A stretch of DNA of 64,000 bases, taken from contig CAMBDW010000003.1 in NCBI GenBank assembly GCA_945865535.1, positions 1 through 64,000 on the forward strand. The letters run 5' to 3'. This document shows positions 16,917-26,298 of the stretch, piece by piece. The notes beneath the pieces are model-generated. The model did no database searches. It saw nothing but the letters and a program-made list of their open reading frames with translations, and was not told where the DNA came from. Numbering within the stretch: the stretch's first letter is position 1; each line of letters starts with the position of its first letter. The translations under genes and the position numbers were made by a program. The stretch is from Chryseobacterium gleum (GTDB lineage: Bacteria; Bacteroidota; Bacteroidia; Flavobacteriales; BACL11).

Positions 16917-19496
16917 ATGAAGTTAAAAAACAGTTATATTAATGGGCTAATTTTAGCACTGATACTTTTGATTAGCCCCTCTTGTTCCACAAAGAAAAAA
17001 TCTTGGGTAAATCGTCAATATCACAACACCACTGCAAAATACAATGGTTATTTTAATGGCAATGAAAGCATAAAGGATGGACTAAAGAAATTGCACGCAA
17101 ACCACATTGATGATTATACTACAACCATTTCAGTATTCCCAACCGGAGATTTAAAAACAGCACAGAAAACAAACTCCTACATGGATAAAGCCATACAAAA
17201 AGGCTCTATTGTTATTCAAAGGCACTCTATGAAAATTAAAGGCACGGAGTATTGCAAATGGATTGACGACAATTACTTAATGGTTGGTAAGGCCTATTTT
17301 TACAAGAGAGATTTTGAGGAGGCCATAAAAACGTTTAGTTTTATTATAAATGAATATAGTAAGAATGAAATTCGCTTTGAGGCAGCACTTTGGCTTGTTA
17401 GAGGATATGTTGAAAAGGGAGACTTTACATCAGCAGAATCAGTGCTTTTGGACCTTTTGAAAGACAAAAAGTTTCCCAATAAATTAGACAAAGAATTGGC
17501 TGTAGTTGCATCAGATTTTTATGTGCAAAAAAAAGATTTTACTTCAGCAACCACAGAGTTACTAAGTGCAACAGAACTAATCAAGCGTAAAAGAAAGAAG
17601 GTGAGGCTAAATTATATTTTAGCTCAAATATATCAATATTCAAATAATTATTCATTAGCCCAGAAACATTATGAGCTGGTTTTGAAGTCAAGCCCAGAAT
17701 ATGAAATGGCGTTCAATGCTAAAATGAGTTTAGCAAGGTCACTGGAAAGTGGAAATCCGGATACTAAAAAAATGAAGGAAAAGCTTTTTAAAATGACTAA
17801 GGATGATAAAAACAAAGAATACCTAGATCAAATTTACCACACGATAGCCGAAATGGAAATTAATAATGGAGACACGCTTTCTGCAATTGAAAACTATACG
17901 CTTTCAGCGGTTAATAGTGTTGAAAATAATTCTCAAAAAGCCCTTTCTTTTTTGGCTCTTGGAAAAATATATTTTGAAAAAGGAGCGTATAAATTAGCAA
18001 GCGCAAATTATGACAGCACCATCTTTTACATGGATAATGATTTTAGACTCTATGAAGAAGCCAACGCAAGACATTTAATTTTAACTGATTTGGTTTCAAA
18101 TATTAATATTGTTGAAATGCAAGATAGTTTACAAATGTTAGCTAAACTTCCAAAATCAGAGCAAAGTGCTGTAATTGGAAACATTATACAAGCAGAGCTT
18201 GAGAAAGAAAGAAGAGCCGCAGAAGACCAAAGTTTGAAACAGCAGATGATGTATGAAAGTGGAAGAAATGGAGGAAGGGAGGAGCAATTTGGCTCTAATA
18301 CTAGTGGGGGCCAATGGTATTTTTACAATCCAGCAACACTGAGTTTTGGGATGTCAGAATTTAGAAAAAAATGGGGCACAAGGAAGCTTGAAGATGATTG
18401 GAGGCGAAAAGACAAAAAAATCTCCACCAATTTTGAAATAGATTCAACATCAACAGATTCCATTTCTGTAGAGGCTAAAAATACTAAAGACCCAAATTAT
18501 TATTTAAAGCAACTGCCAAAAACAAAAGAAGATTTTGAGAATTCCGACTCTCAAATTAAAGAAGCCCTTTATCAATTGGGGGTAATTTATAAAGAAGCAT
18601 TAAACAAGATAGATTTGAGCACGGATAATTTTGGCGCTATTTTTACAAGATTTCCTACTGATGAGCAATATGCCGCATTGGCACTATATAATGTGTATAT
18701 AAATTACTTAGAAACAAATAATCCAAAAGCTACAAACTCCAAAGAAACACTACTAAGTAAATATCCAAATAGTATTTACGCTAAGATGATAGTTGATCCT
18801 AATTATACATCAGAAATATTAAGCAAGAAAGATTTAGCGGAAATAAATTATCAAGAAATTTTCCTGCTTTATAAAGAAAATGTATTTGATCAAGTGCTAG
18901 TAAAAACCGAAAACATTTCGGATGAAAAATATAAAAATAAGCTATTATTATTAAGAGCGCTTTCTTTTATTCAGAAAGAAGAAATGGATATGGCCACAAC
19001 TATTTTAAAGAATATATCTAAGGAAGATGAAAAAGTTTCGCAAGAAGCAAAGTATATTTTAGATGCAATAAATGATCCTGCAAAAATGAAAAAAGCCAAT
19101 GAGTTAGCATTAGTAGGATCTCCTTATTTATACAGATCCAATTATCAACACATGATAATTTTAGTGCTGCCAAAAGAAGGTGTTGACGTAACCTATTTAA
19201 AAACATTAATTTCAGACTTTCACACAAATAGCCTTGGAAATGAGGTTTTTGAAATTAGCGCACTTTTATTGGGTCTTGACCAGCATTTATTAATGATTAA
19301 ATCTTTTGAGAATATTAAAAAATCAATGAGCTATTATGAGTTATTTATTCAAGAAGGTTCAGTTATGGAGGTGTTAAATAAATCAGAATATAAGATAATG
19401 TCGATCTCATTTGAAAACTTTCAAGAATTTTATAAAAACAAAGATGCTCAAGGATATTACAACTTCTTCACAAAGAATTATTTAACAAACGATTAA
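16917..19496 (+). CDS. sprE: SprE/PorW, T9SS-associated TPR lipoprotein
   Basis: 859 residues, near the roughly 870 expected for Flavobacterium SprE. Lipoprotein signal with Cys at 23 (SPSCSTKKK). The family signature after the lipobox is WVNRQYHNTTAKYNGYFNGNES. TPR-type helical repeats fill about 95-390 and 640-720. A charged linker with GGREEQFGSNTSGGQWYFYNP (about 448-468) is typical of SprE. SprE/PorW is required for T9SS secretion and gliding in Flavobacterium and Porphyromonas, linking the core ring complex to outer-membrane parts. It is divergent from the M23 operon and 42 bp upstream of the bactofilin gene. Confidence 0.9.
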   Translation: MKLKNSYINGLILALILLISPSCSTKKKSWVNRQYHNTTAKYNGYFNGNESIKDGLKKLHANHIDDYTTTISVFPTGDLKTAQKTNSYMDKAIQKGSIVIQRHSMKIKGTEYCKWIDDNYLMVGKAYFYKRDFEEAIKTFSFIINEYSKNEIRFEAALWLVRGYVEKGDFTSAESVLLDLLKDKKFPNKLDKELAVVASDFYVQKKDFTSATTELLSATELIKRKRKKVRLNYILAQIYQYSNNYSLAQKHYELVLKSSPEYEMAFNAKMSLARSLESGNPDTKKMKEKLFKMTKDDKNKEYLDQIYHTIAEMEINNGDTLSAIENYTLSAVNSVENNSQKALSFLALGKIYFEKGAYKLASANYDSTIFYMDNDFRLYEEANARHLILTDLVSNINIVEMQDSLQMLAKLPKSEQSAVIGNIIQAELEKERRAAEDQSLKQQMMYESGRNGGREEQFGSNTSGGQWYFYNPATLSFGMSEFRKKWGTRKLEDDWRRKDKKISTNFEIDSTSTDSISVEAKNTKDPNYYLKQLPKTKEDFENSDSQIKEALYQLGVIYKEALNKIDLSTDNFGAIFTRFPTDEQYAALALYNVYINYLETNNPKATNSKETLLSKYPNSIYAKMIVDPNYTSEILSKKDLAEINYQEIFLLYKENVFDQVLVKTENISDEKYKNKLLLLRALSFIQKEEMDMATTILKNISKEDEKVSQEAKYILDAINDPAKMKKANELALVGSPYLYRSNYQHMIILVLPKEGVDVTYLKTLISDFHTNSLGNEVFEISALLLGLDQHLLMIKSFENIKKSMSYYELFIQEGSVMEVLNKSEYKIMSISFENFQEFYKNKDAQGYYNFFTKNYLTND

Positions 19497-19538
19497 GGAG
19501 TCAGAATTATTTTATAAATTCGCACAAAATATTACGAC

Positions 19539-19952
19539 ATGTTTTCAAATTTAAACGAATCAATTAAAAAAACAGAAATGATAGAAACAATTAATACGAT
19601 AGGGGCCGGAACAATTGTTACGGGAGACATTCAATCAAAAGGAGATATCAGACTTGACGGAATTTTAAAGGGATCAGTAAATACTTCAGGTAAAGTTGTT
19701 TTAGGAAAAGAAGGAATTATTGAAGGGGATGTTATTTGTAATAGCGCCGATATTTCAGGAACTATAAAAGCTAAAATTACAGTTTCGCAACTGCTCTCAT
19801 TAAAAGCTACGGCTAAATTAAATGGAGAGATTATCACAAACAAACTATCTATTGAGCCAGGCGCTGCATTTACAGGATCTTGTAGTATGGGAGCTGTAAT
19901 TAAAGATATTAAAGATGCAGGAAAAACAGAGCAAAAAGAAAAAACAGCTTAA
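19539..19952 (+). CDS. Bactofilin family cytoskeletal protein
   Basis: 137 residues. The bactofilin core runs from about 22 to 118 with repeating short beta-strands (TIVTGDIQSKGDIRLDG, GKVVLGKEGIIEGDV, ADISGTIKAKI), as expected for a right-handed beta-helix that polymerises without nucleotide. The ends are flexible and Lys/Glu-rich. Bactofilins scaffold cell-wall and morphogenesis proteins. A start at the second Met (position 14) is also possible. It overlaps the start of atpZ by 38 bp, so it is translationally linked to the ATP synthase cluster. Confidence 0.9.
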   Translation: MFSNLNESIKKTEMIETINTIGAGTIVTGDIQSKGDIRLDGILKGSVNTSGKVVLGKEGIIEGDVICNSADISGTIKAKITVSQLLSLKATAKLNGEIITNKLSIEPGAAFTGSCSMGAVIKDIKDAGKTEQKEKTA

Positions 19953-20148
19953 CTCCTACATAAAATATTCTTCATTAACCACACAAATGGCAGCAATTAT
20001 AGCTGCTGGAGCTTTTTTTGGAGATTATTTAGACAAATCCAATAATTACGATTCAAAAATTTATACCATTATTTTTTCATTAGTCTCAGTGTTTTTAGCC
20101 CTGTACTATGTTTTTAAAAAAATAACAAATCAGAATGAAAAAGAGTAA
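19915..20148 (+). CDS. atpZ: AtpZ/AtpI family protein
   Basis: 77 residues: a Lys-rich N-terminus and two membrane helices (about 24-42 and 48-67), with GAFFGDYLDKS between them, the family signature. AtpZ/AtpI proteins help assemble the c-ring or bring in Mg2+/Ca2+ for the F1Fo ATP synthase. It overlaps bactofilin by 38 bp and the next gene by 14 bp. The position before atpB is the standard one in Bacteroidota. Confidence 0.82.
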   Translation: MQEKQSKKKKQLNSYIKYSSLTTQMAAIIAAGAFFGDYLDKSNNYDSKIYTIIFSLVSVFLALYYVFKKITNQNEKE

Positions 20149-20491
20149 AGTTATTTTTTTTCTTGCCTTACTTGGTATAAATTTATGCGCAAAATATTTT
20201 TTTGAACTCCAACTAACTTTTCGGCAAGTTTTAACAATTCACATTTTTTTATTTTTGCTATTCTTTTTAACAGACTTAATTCAAACTAAATTCTCAAATC
20301 ACCAGAACTCCAATCCCTTAGTGCTTTTAAGCATTAATTTTTTAAGAATATTGGCATGTATTTTCTTTTTATTACCAACCGTTGTAAAACATGAAAAAAT
20401 GGATAATAGTTACATTTACAACTTCTTTGCTATATATTTTGTTATCCTTTTTTCCGACATTTTTTTAAAGCATAAAAACGAAAAAAAATAA
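20135..20491 (+). CDS. DUF6168-like small membrane protein of the ATP synthase cluster
   Basis: 118 residues with four predicted membrane helices (about 5-22, 30-48, 65-85 and 94-112) and a basic C-terminus (KHKNEKK). It resembles the DUF6168/AtpI-like proteins found between atpZ and atpB in Bacteroidota. A role in Fo assembly is inferred from position. It overlaps atpZ by 14 bp. The atpB promoter lies in the 81-bp gap that follows. Confidence 0.65.
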   Translation: MKKSKVIFFLALLGINLCAKYFFELQLTFRQVLTIHIFLFLLFFLTDLIQTKFSNHQNSNPLVLLSINFLRILACIFFLLPTVVKHEKMDNSYIYNFFAIYFVILFSDIFLKHKNEKK

Positions 20492-20517
20492 ACAGATAAT
20501 TTTTTCAGAATATTCTT

Positions 20518-20545
20518 TTGAGGATGTAATATTTAATTATTTTTG
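20518..20545 (+). promoter_or_regulatory. Promoter of the atpB-atpG genes (TTG-N17-TATTTTTG)
   Basis: TTG at 20518-20520 and TATTTTTG at 20538-20545, spacing 17, a full match to the Bacteroidota consensus. It is 27 nt upstream of the atpB start, so the structural genes can be transcribed independently of bactofilin-atpZ. Confidence 0.65.
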
Positions 20546-20572
20546 CGCCAGATTTTTTAGGGCATTAAAAGC

Positions 20573-21598
20573 ATGAAAAAAACGATTTATAAATTAATTT
20601 GCACATCTTTATTGATGAGTGTATTCATTGTAAATTGTTTTGCCGAAAGTCAAGCTACAGAAGAAAAAGGATTTAACCCCACACCCCATATTCTACACCA
20701 CATAGCCGACTCTTATGAATGGCATTTATGGGGGGATGTTTCAATACCTCTTCCAGTGATTTTATATACTGAAGGAAATTTTGATGTTTTTATGTCCTCA
20801 GATTTTCATCATGGGAAATCAAAAGTTATTAAAGGCGACAGAACATATAAGATTGATCATCATCATATAATAGAGGAAAATAATAAAAAGATTGTTAATC
20901 TTTCTATCACAAAAAATGTTGCCTCTATGCTTTTTTCTGGCCTATTACTGCTTTTAATTGTACTTAAAGCCTCAAGAGCTTATAAAAAAACAAAAACTGC
21001 ACCAAAGGGTCTTCAGGCTTTTCTAGAACCACTGATTTTATTTGTTAGGGAAGATATCATAAAGTCGAATATTGGACCTAAACATGAAAAATACACAATG
21101 TTTTTGCTTACGGTTTTTTTCTTTATTTTAATCAATAATTTATTAGGACTAACTCCAGGAGCAGCTAATGTGACAGGTAATACTTCAGTAACTTTTGTTT
21201 TATCGATTTTTACATTTATTATTATTACGGCATCTGCAAATAAGGGATATTGGAGGCATCTTGTAAAGCCACCAGGAACGCCCGTGGCATTATTACCGAT
21301 TATGATTCCAATTGAAATCTTTGGAGTTTTTACAAAACCCTTCGCTCTTATGATTCGGCTTTTTGCAAATATTACAGCTGGGCATATTATAATATTTAGC
21401 TTAATATCGTTAATTTTTGTTGCCTCAAATAATGGGGCTAATGCAGTTGCTGGATGGTCTGTAGCCCCAATTTCGGTTTTATTTGTATTGTTTATTTTTT
21501 TAATAGAAATACTAGTTGCGTTTTTACAAGCATATATTTTTACACTACTGTCGGCTGTATTTATAGGTCTGGCGGTAAAAGAAGAAGAGCATCATTAA
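20573..21598 (+). CDS. atpB: F1Fo ATP synthase subunit a
   Basis: 341 residues, longer than the roughly 270 of E. coli owing to an N-terminal extension typical of Bacteroidota: a signal-like helix (about 5-24) and a His-rich periplasmic region (about 35-115). Membrane helices fill about 120-335. PFALMIRLFANITAGHI (about 257-273) holds the essential Arg of the proton half-channels. The segment LIEILVAFLQAYIFTLLSAVFIGLAV is the conserved C-terminal helix pair. It forms the stator part of Fo that faces the c-ring in the inner membrane. Confidence 0.95.
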   Translation: MKKTIYKLICTSLLMSVFIVNCFAESQATEEKGFNPTPHILHHIADSYEWHLWGDVSIPLPVILYTEGNFDVFMSSDFHHGKSKVIKGDRTYKIDHHHIIEENNKKIVNLSITKNVASMLFSGLLLLLIVLKASRAYKKTKTAPKGLQAFLEPLILFVREDIIKSNIGPKHEKYTMFLLTVFFFILINNLLGLTPGAANVTGNTSVTFVLSIFTFIIITASANKGYWRHLVKPPGTPVALLPIMIPIEIFGVFTKPFALMIRLFANITAGHIIIFSLISLIFVASNNGANAVAGWSVAPISVLFVLFIFLIEILVAFLQAYIFTLLSAVFIGLAVKEEEHH

Positions 21599-21618
21599 TT
21601 ATTAATAAATTTGTTTAA

Positions 21619-21843
<225 letters not shown>

Positions 21844-21864
21844 AACAACACAAAAGAGTTTAAC

Positions 21865-21899
21865 TAAATTACCAGTCACGGTTGGTGACTGGTAATTTA
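21865..21899 (+). promoter_or_regulatory. Intercistronic RNA hairpin between atpE and atpF
   Basis: A perfect 15-bp inverted repeat, TAAATTACCAGTCAC (21865-21879) and its complement (21885-21899), with a 5-nt loop GGTTG. No T-run follows, so it is unlikely to be a strong terminator. It ends 15 nt before the atpF ATG. Likely roles: protecting the atpE message from 3' decay, or partial attenuation, so that subunit c is made in excess. Confidence 0.7.
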
Positions 21900-21914
21900 A
21901 TAAAATTTAAAATT

Positions 21915-22403
21915 ATGATATCATTTGACCCAGGATTAATTATTTGGACAACAATAATTTTCACGTTATTGTTAATTGTATTAAAAAAGTTTGCTTGGAA
22001 GCCAATATTAAGTGCCGTTGACGAAAGAAATAAAAGCATTGGAGAAGCCTTAAAAGCAGCTGACAAAGCCAAAGAAGAAATGGCTCTATTGAATGCTGAT
22101 AATGAAAGAATTTTAGCGGAAGCAAGACTTCAAAGAGACGCTTTACTTAAAGAAGCTAGAGACATAAAAGATGGAATTATAAATGAAGCTAAAGAAAAAG
22201 CAAATAATGAGGCGGATAAAATTATAACTTCAGCAAAAGAACAAATTGTAAATGAAAAGATGAAGGCAATTACTGAATTAAAAAACTCAGTTGCTATTTT
22301 ATCAATTGATATTGCAGAAAAAGTTATAAAAAGAGAATTAAAAGAAAAAACTAATCAAGAAGAATTTATTGCAGGAGTTTTAAAAAATTCAGGACTCAAT
22401 TAA
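21915..22403 (+). CDS. atpF: F1Fo ATP synthase subunit b
   Basis: 162 residues from the ATG at 21915; an upstream Met at 21882 lies inside the hairpin and is rejected. One N-terminal membrane helix (about 8-24: LIIWTTIIFTLLLIVLKKF) is followed by FAWKPI and a long Ala/Lys/Glu-rich helix (about 30-160), the peripheral stalk. It links subunit a to F1 through the delta subunit. The stop is 3 bp before atpH. Confidence 0.94.
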   Translation: MISFDPGLIIWTTIIFTLLLIVLKKFAWKPILSAVDERNKSIGEALKAADKAKEEMALLNADNERILAEARLQRDALLKEARDIKDGIINEAKEKANNEADKIITSAKEQIVNEKMKAITELKNSVAILSIDIAEKVIKRELKEKTNQEEFIAGVLKNSGLN

Positions 22404-22406
22404 TAA

Positions 22407-22964
22407 ATGAAACAATCAAGAGCCACTATAAGATATGCAAAAGCTTTATTGCAGCTCTCTGTTGAGCAAAAGAGTTTAGAGCAATCTTATAATGATATGA
22501 CACTAGTTGATAGGATTTGTTCAGAAAGTAAAGAGTTATCACTTTTGCTTAAGAGCCCAATTGTAAAAACGGACCATAAGTTGAAAATTTTCGAACAGAT
22601 TTTCAGTAGTAAAATTAGTAAAGTAAGCATGATGTTTGTAAATATTATTCTTACAAAGAAAAGAGAATCATTACTAGCTGGTATAGCAAAAAGCTTCATT
22701 AATTTATATAAAACACAAAACAAAATCGAAACAGCAATCATAACTACAGCTGTTCCAATTTCTAAAGATTTAAAAGAAAGTGTAATTACGTATATTAAAG
22801 CCCAAACCAATAGCAAGGTTGAATTGACAGAAGTTGTTGATGAAAAGATAATTGGAGGGGCTATTATAAGAATGGGAGACAAACAATTGGACGCAAGTAT
22901 TTCTACAGAAATATCTGAATTAAGACAAATATTTAACAAAAACCTGTATTTGCAGGATTTCTAA
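22407..22964 (+). CDS. atpH: F1Fo ATP synthase subunit delta
   Basis: 185 residues. The N-terminal helical domain ([16 protein letters not shown], about 6-21) binds the top of F1 alpha. The C-terminal part has the family motif [22 protein letters not shown] (about 148-169). It connects F1 to the b-subunit stalk. Position between atpF and atpA, with 11 bp to atpA, is the usual order. Confidence 0.94.
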   Translation: MKQSRATIRYAKALLQLSVEQKSLEQSYNDMTLVDRICSESKELSLLLKSPIVKTDHKLKIFEQIFSSKISKVSMMFVNIILTKKRESLLAGIAKSFINLYKTQNKIETAIITTAVPISKDLKESVITYIKAQTNSKVELTEVVDEKIIGGAIIRMGDKQLDASISTEISELRQIFNKNLYLQDF

Positions 22965-22975
22965 AAAATAAAACA

Positions 22976-24556
22976 ATGGCAGAAGTAAAACCAGCTGAAG
23001 TATCAGCAATTTTAAGACAACAATTATCAGGATTTAAATCCGAGTTAGAGCTACAAGAAGTGGGCACCGTTTTACAAGTTGGAGATGGTATTGCCCGTAT
23101 TTATGGACTTACAAATGTACAATCAGGAGAACTGGTCGAATTTCAAAATAAAATACAAGCAATTGTACTTAATCTTGAAGAGGATAATGTTGGGGTTGTA
23201 TTGTTAGGCTCTTCAAAAGGAATTAAAGAGGGAGATACAGTTAAAAGAACTAAAAAAATTGCGTCTTTAAGGGTTGGAGAAGGAATGTTGGGTCGAGCCG
23301 TTGATGGAATGGGAAATCCTATTGATGGGAAAGGTCCTATTACTGGCGACACTTATGAAATGCCTATTGAAAGAAAGGCTCCTGGTGTAATTTTTAGACA
23401 GCCTGTTAACGAGCCATTACAAACCGGACTTAAGGCTGTTGACGCTATGATTCCTGTTGGAAGAGGCCAAAGAGAGCTTATTATTGGAGATAGACAAACT
23501 GGAAAAACAGCAGTGGCCATTGACACTATTATCAATCAAAAGGAATTTTATGAAAAAGGGGAGCCGGTATTTTGTATTTATGTAGCTATTGGACAAAAAG
23601 CATCTACTGTCGCAGGATTAATGAACACTTTAGAAAAAGCAGGCGCTTTAGCCTATACAGTAATTGTTTCTGCAAGCGCTGCCGATCCTGCTCCTATTCA
23701 GTTTTACGCTCCATTAGTGGGAGCAGCAATTGGAGAGTATTTTAGAGACACAGGCCGTCCAGCCTTAATTGTTTTTGATGATTTATCAAAACAGGCGGTA
23801 GCCTATAGGGAGGTTTCCTTATTATTAAGAAGGCCTCCAGGTCGTGAGGCATATCCTGGAGATGTATTTTATTTACACTCAAGATTATTAGAGAGAGCCG
23901 CAAAAATTATAAATGATGATAAAATTGCTGCTCAAATGAATGATTTACCAGAATCCTTAAAAGGGATTGTAAAAGGAGGAGGATCACTAACTGCATTACC
24001 AATTATTGAAACTCAAGCGGGTGATGTTTCGGCATATATTCCAACTAATGTTATTTCAATTACTGATGGACAGATTTTCTTAGAGTCTAACTTATTTTTA
24101 TCTGGAGTTCGTCCTGCAATAAATGTAGGAATTTCAGTATCAAGAGTAGGTGGTTCAGCACAAATTAAATCTATGAAAAAGATTGCAGGAACATTAAAAC
24201 TAGATCAAGCTCAATATAGAGAACTTGAGGCATTTGCTAAGTTTGGTTCTGATTTAGATGCCGCAACTAATGCTGTAATTGAAAAAGGAAAACGTAATGT
24301 TGAAATCTTAAAGCAAGGACAATATTCTCCCTTAAGAGTAGAAGAGCAGGCAGCAATTATTTTCTGTGGTACTAATGGATTATTAATGAAGGTTCCGGTA
24401 AAAAAGATTAAAGAATTTGAAAAAGAATATATTTCATTTTTACATTCAAAACATCAAAATGTATTGGATGATTTAGCCTCAGGCAAATTAACGGATGAGA
24501 TTACTTCAACTCTTAAGACTGTAGCGGCTGACTTGTCCTCAAAATACGCCAACTAA
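22976..24556 (+). CDS. atpA: F1Fo ATP synthase subunit alpha
   Basis: 526 residues. The N-terminal beta-barrel is followed by the nucleotide domain with P-loop [11 protein letters not shown] (about 170-180), the DELSD-like [17 protein letters not shown] (about 263-279) with the catalytic-interface Arg in [12 protein letters not shown], and the C-terminal helical domain. The alpha subunit binds non-catalytic nucleotides and builds the hexamer with beta. The beta and epsilon genes (atpD, atpC) are not in this window; in many Bacteroidota they form a separate pair. Confidence 0.97.
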   Translation: MAEVKPAEVSAILRQQLSGFKSELELQEVGTVLQVGDGIARIYGLTNVQSGELVEFQNKIQAIVLNLEEDNVGVVLLGSSKGIKEGDTVKRTKKIASLRVGEGMLGRAVDGMGNPIDGKGPITGDTYEMPIERKAPGVIFRQPVNEPLQTGLKAVDAMIPVGRGQRELIIGDRQTGKTAVAIDTIINQKEFYEKGEPVFCIYVAIGQKASTVAGLMNTLEKAGALAYTVIVSASAADPAPIQFYAPLVGAAIGEYFRDTGRPALIVFDDLSKQAVAYREVSLLLRRPPGREAYPGDVFYLHSRLLERAAKIINDDKIAAQMNDLPESLKGIVKGGGSLTALPIIETQAGDVSAYIPTNVISITDGQIFLESNLFLSGVRPAINVGISVSRVGGSAQIKSMKKIAGTLKLDQAQYRELEAFAKFGSDLDAATNAVIEKGKRNVEILKQGQYSPLRVEEQAAIIFCGTNGLLMKVPVKKIKEFEKEYISFLHSKHQNVLDDLASGKLTDEITSTLKTVAADLSSKYAN

Positions 24557-24559
24557 AAA

Positions 24560-25423
24560 ATGGCCAACTTAAAAGAAATAAGGTCTAGAATTAAATCTGT
24601 TGGCTCAACTATGCAGATTACGTCTGCTATGAAAATGGTTTCAGCGGCAAAGCTTAAAAGAGCTCAAGATGCGATTGTTAAAATGCGACCTTATGCAAAT
24701 AAGTTAACCGAATTGTTGGAGAATTTAAGTGCTAGTTTGGATAGCTCTGATGGAGGAGTTTATGCTCAAAATAGGCAAATAAAAAAAGTTCTTCTGGTAA
24801 CCATTACTTCTAACAGAGGACTTTGTGGTGGATTTAATGCGTACATTATCAAAAAAGCAAAATCTTTGATTAATGAGGAGTATTCAAATGTCAATATCAA
24901 CATTCTTTCAATTGGTAAAAAATCTTCAGAACATTTCGATAAAAATGGCTTTAATGTTGTTAGTAAGCATGATGCTTTGTTTGGAGATTTAACATTTGAT
25001 AATGTTGCAAAAGTTGCAGAGGTAATAATGGAGCAATTTGTAGCCGGAAATTATGATAAAGTAATACTGGTTTATAATCAGTTTAAAAATGCAGCTACTC
25101 AGATTATTATGGCCGAAAACTTTTTACCCGTTCAAGCAACTAAAAATGAAGAAGCCGCATCAGGAGATTATATTTTTGAACCAACAAAACAAGAAATTGT
25201 GGAGCAATTAATCCCAAAATCATTAAAAACACAATTGTTTAAAGCTATTTTAGATTCACATGCTGCGGAGCATGGCGCAAGAATGACGGCTATGCATAAA
25301 GCAACAGATAACGCAGGAGAGCTTAAAAAAGAATTAACCCTTACTTATAATAAAGCAAGGCAAGCTGCAATTACAGCAGAAATACTTGAAATTGTTGGAG
25401 GGGCAGAAGCGCTAAAAGGATAA
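24560..25423 (+). CDS. atpG: F1Fo ATP synthase subunit gamma
   Basis: 287 residues. The N-terminal helix (IRSRIKSVGSTMQITSAMKMVSAAKLKRAQ, about 8-37) and C-terminal helix (MTAMHKATDNAGELKKELTLTYNKARQAAITAEILEIVGGAEAL) form the rotor coiled coil and carry the family signatures. The middle domain includes SNRGLCGGFNAYI. It starts 3 bp after atpA and is followed by a clear terminator, so it ends the cluster. Confidence 0.96.
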   Translation: MANLKEIRSRIKSVGSTMQITSAMKMVSAAKLKRAQDAIVKMRPYANKLTELLENLSASLDSSDGGVYAQNRQIKKVLLVTITSNRGLCGGFNAYIIKKAKSLINEEYSNVNINILSIGKKSSEHFDKNGFNVVSKHDALFGDLTFDNVAKVAEVIMEQFVAGNYDKVILVYNQFKNAATQIIMAENFLPVQATKNEEAASGDYIFEPTKQEIVEQLIPKSLKTQLFKAILDSHAAEHGARMTAMHKATDNAGELKKELTLTYNKARQAAITAEILEIVGGAEALKG

Positions 25424-25446
25424 CTAGATATTTAATAATATTGTTT

Positions 25447-25475
25447 AAAACCCTCTTCTTAGGAAGGGGGTTTTT
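25447..25475 (+). terminator. Rho-independent terminator of the ATP synthase genes
   Basis: AAAACCCTCTTC, loop TTAG, GAAGGGGGTTTTT: a 12-bp stem with one wobble, ending in a T-run. It lies 23 nt after the atpG stop. Confidence 0.85.
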
Positions 25476-25499
25476 CATTTTTAATAAATTGAAATCATT

Positions 25500-25507
25500 T
25501 ATATTTG
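25500..25507 (+). promoter_or_regulatory. -7 box (TATATTTG) of the crotonase gene
   Basis: Matches TAnnTTTG, ends 15 nt before the ATG at 25523 and rules out the in-frame upstream start at 25505, which overlaps it. No spaced TTG seen. Confidence 0.45.
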
Positions 25508-25522
25508 TGCAAAACAACAATT

Positions 25523-26296
25523 ATGGATTACGAAAATATTATAAGCGAACATAGAGATGGTATTTGTTACTTAACTATAAATAGACCGAAACAATTAAAT
25601 GCCCTAAATGGAGCAACAATTGCCGAGCTTAATAAGGCAATTATAAATGCAGATAATGATAAATTAGTAAGATGCATTATTTTAACTGGGGCAGAGACAA
25701 AAGCTTTTGTGGCAGGTGCTGATATTAAGGAGTTTGCATCTTTTAATTCTGCTTCCGGAGAGGATTTAGCAAGAAAAGGCCAAGAGTTATTGTTCGACCT
25801 ATTAGAAAATATTGGGACTCCTTCTATTGCCGCAATTAATGGATTTGCTCTAGGTGGCGGCTTAGAATTAGCAATGGCTTCTCATATTCGTATTTCCTGT
25901 GATACCGCAAAAATGGGGCTACCAGAGGTGTCTTTGGGGGTAATTCCTGGTTATGGAGGGACACAAAGATTGGCAAATTTAGTGGGCAAAGGAAAGGCTA
26001 TGGAAATGATCGTCACCGCAGGTATGCTATCTGCTCATGAAGCTAAAGATTGGGGCTTGGTTAATCATGTTTGCACACAAGAAGAGTTACTTCCTCTAGC
26101 AGAAAAAATAGCTTCAAAAATCAAAACAAATTCACCTATGGCAATTGCAAAAGCAATAAAATCGATAAATGCAGGTTTTATAGCTGGTGTTGATGGCTTT
26201 GAATTAGAGAAAAAAGAATTTGGAAAGTGTTTTGGGACTTCTGAATTTATTGAAGGTACAACTGCATTTATGGAAAAAAGAAAACCTAACTTTTAA
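25523..26296 (+). CDS. Enoyl-CoA hydratase/isomerase (crotonase) family protein
   Basis: 257 residues, the length of short-chain enoyl-CoA hydratases. The CoA-binding oxyanion-hole segments are AFVAGADIKEF (about 63-73) and INGFALGGGLELAMA (about 103-117), and both catalytic Glu residues are in place (GGGLELA; LPEVSLGVIPGYGGTQRL, about 130-147). It should hydrate 2-enoyl-CoA to 3-hydroxyacyl-CoA in fatty-acid or butyrate-type metabolism. The flippase gene starts 2 bp after its stop. Exact substrate not determinable. Confidence 0.9.
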   Translation: MDYENIISEHRDGICYLTINRPKQLNALNGATIAELNKAIINADNDKLVRCIILTGAETKAFVAGADIKEFASFNSASGEDLARKGQELLFDLLENIGTPSIAAINGFALGGGLELAMASHIRISCDTAKMGLPEVSLGVIPGYGGTQRLANLVGKGKAMEMIVTAGMLSAHEAKDWGLVNHVCTQEELLPLAEKIASKIKTNSPMAIAKAIKSINAGFIAGVDGFELEKKEFGKCFGTSEFIEGTTAFMEKRKPNF

Positions 26297-26298
26297 TA

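Noticed and set aside
22487-22939. A 150-codon open frame on the minus strand.
   Set aside because: It lies entirely opposite atpH, has no promoter and no recognisable domain; it is a shadow of the AT-rich coding strand.
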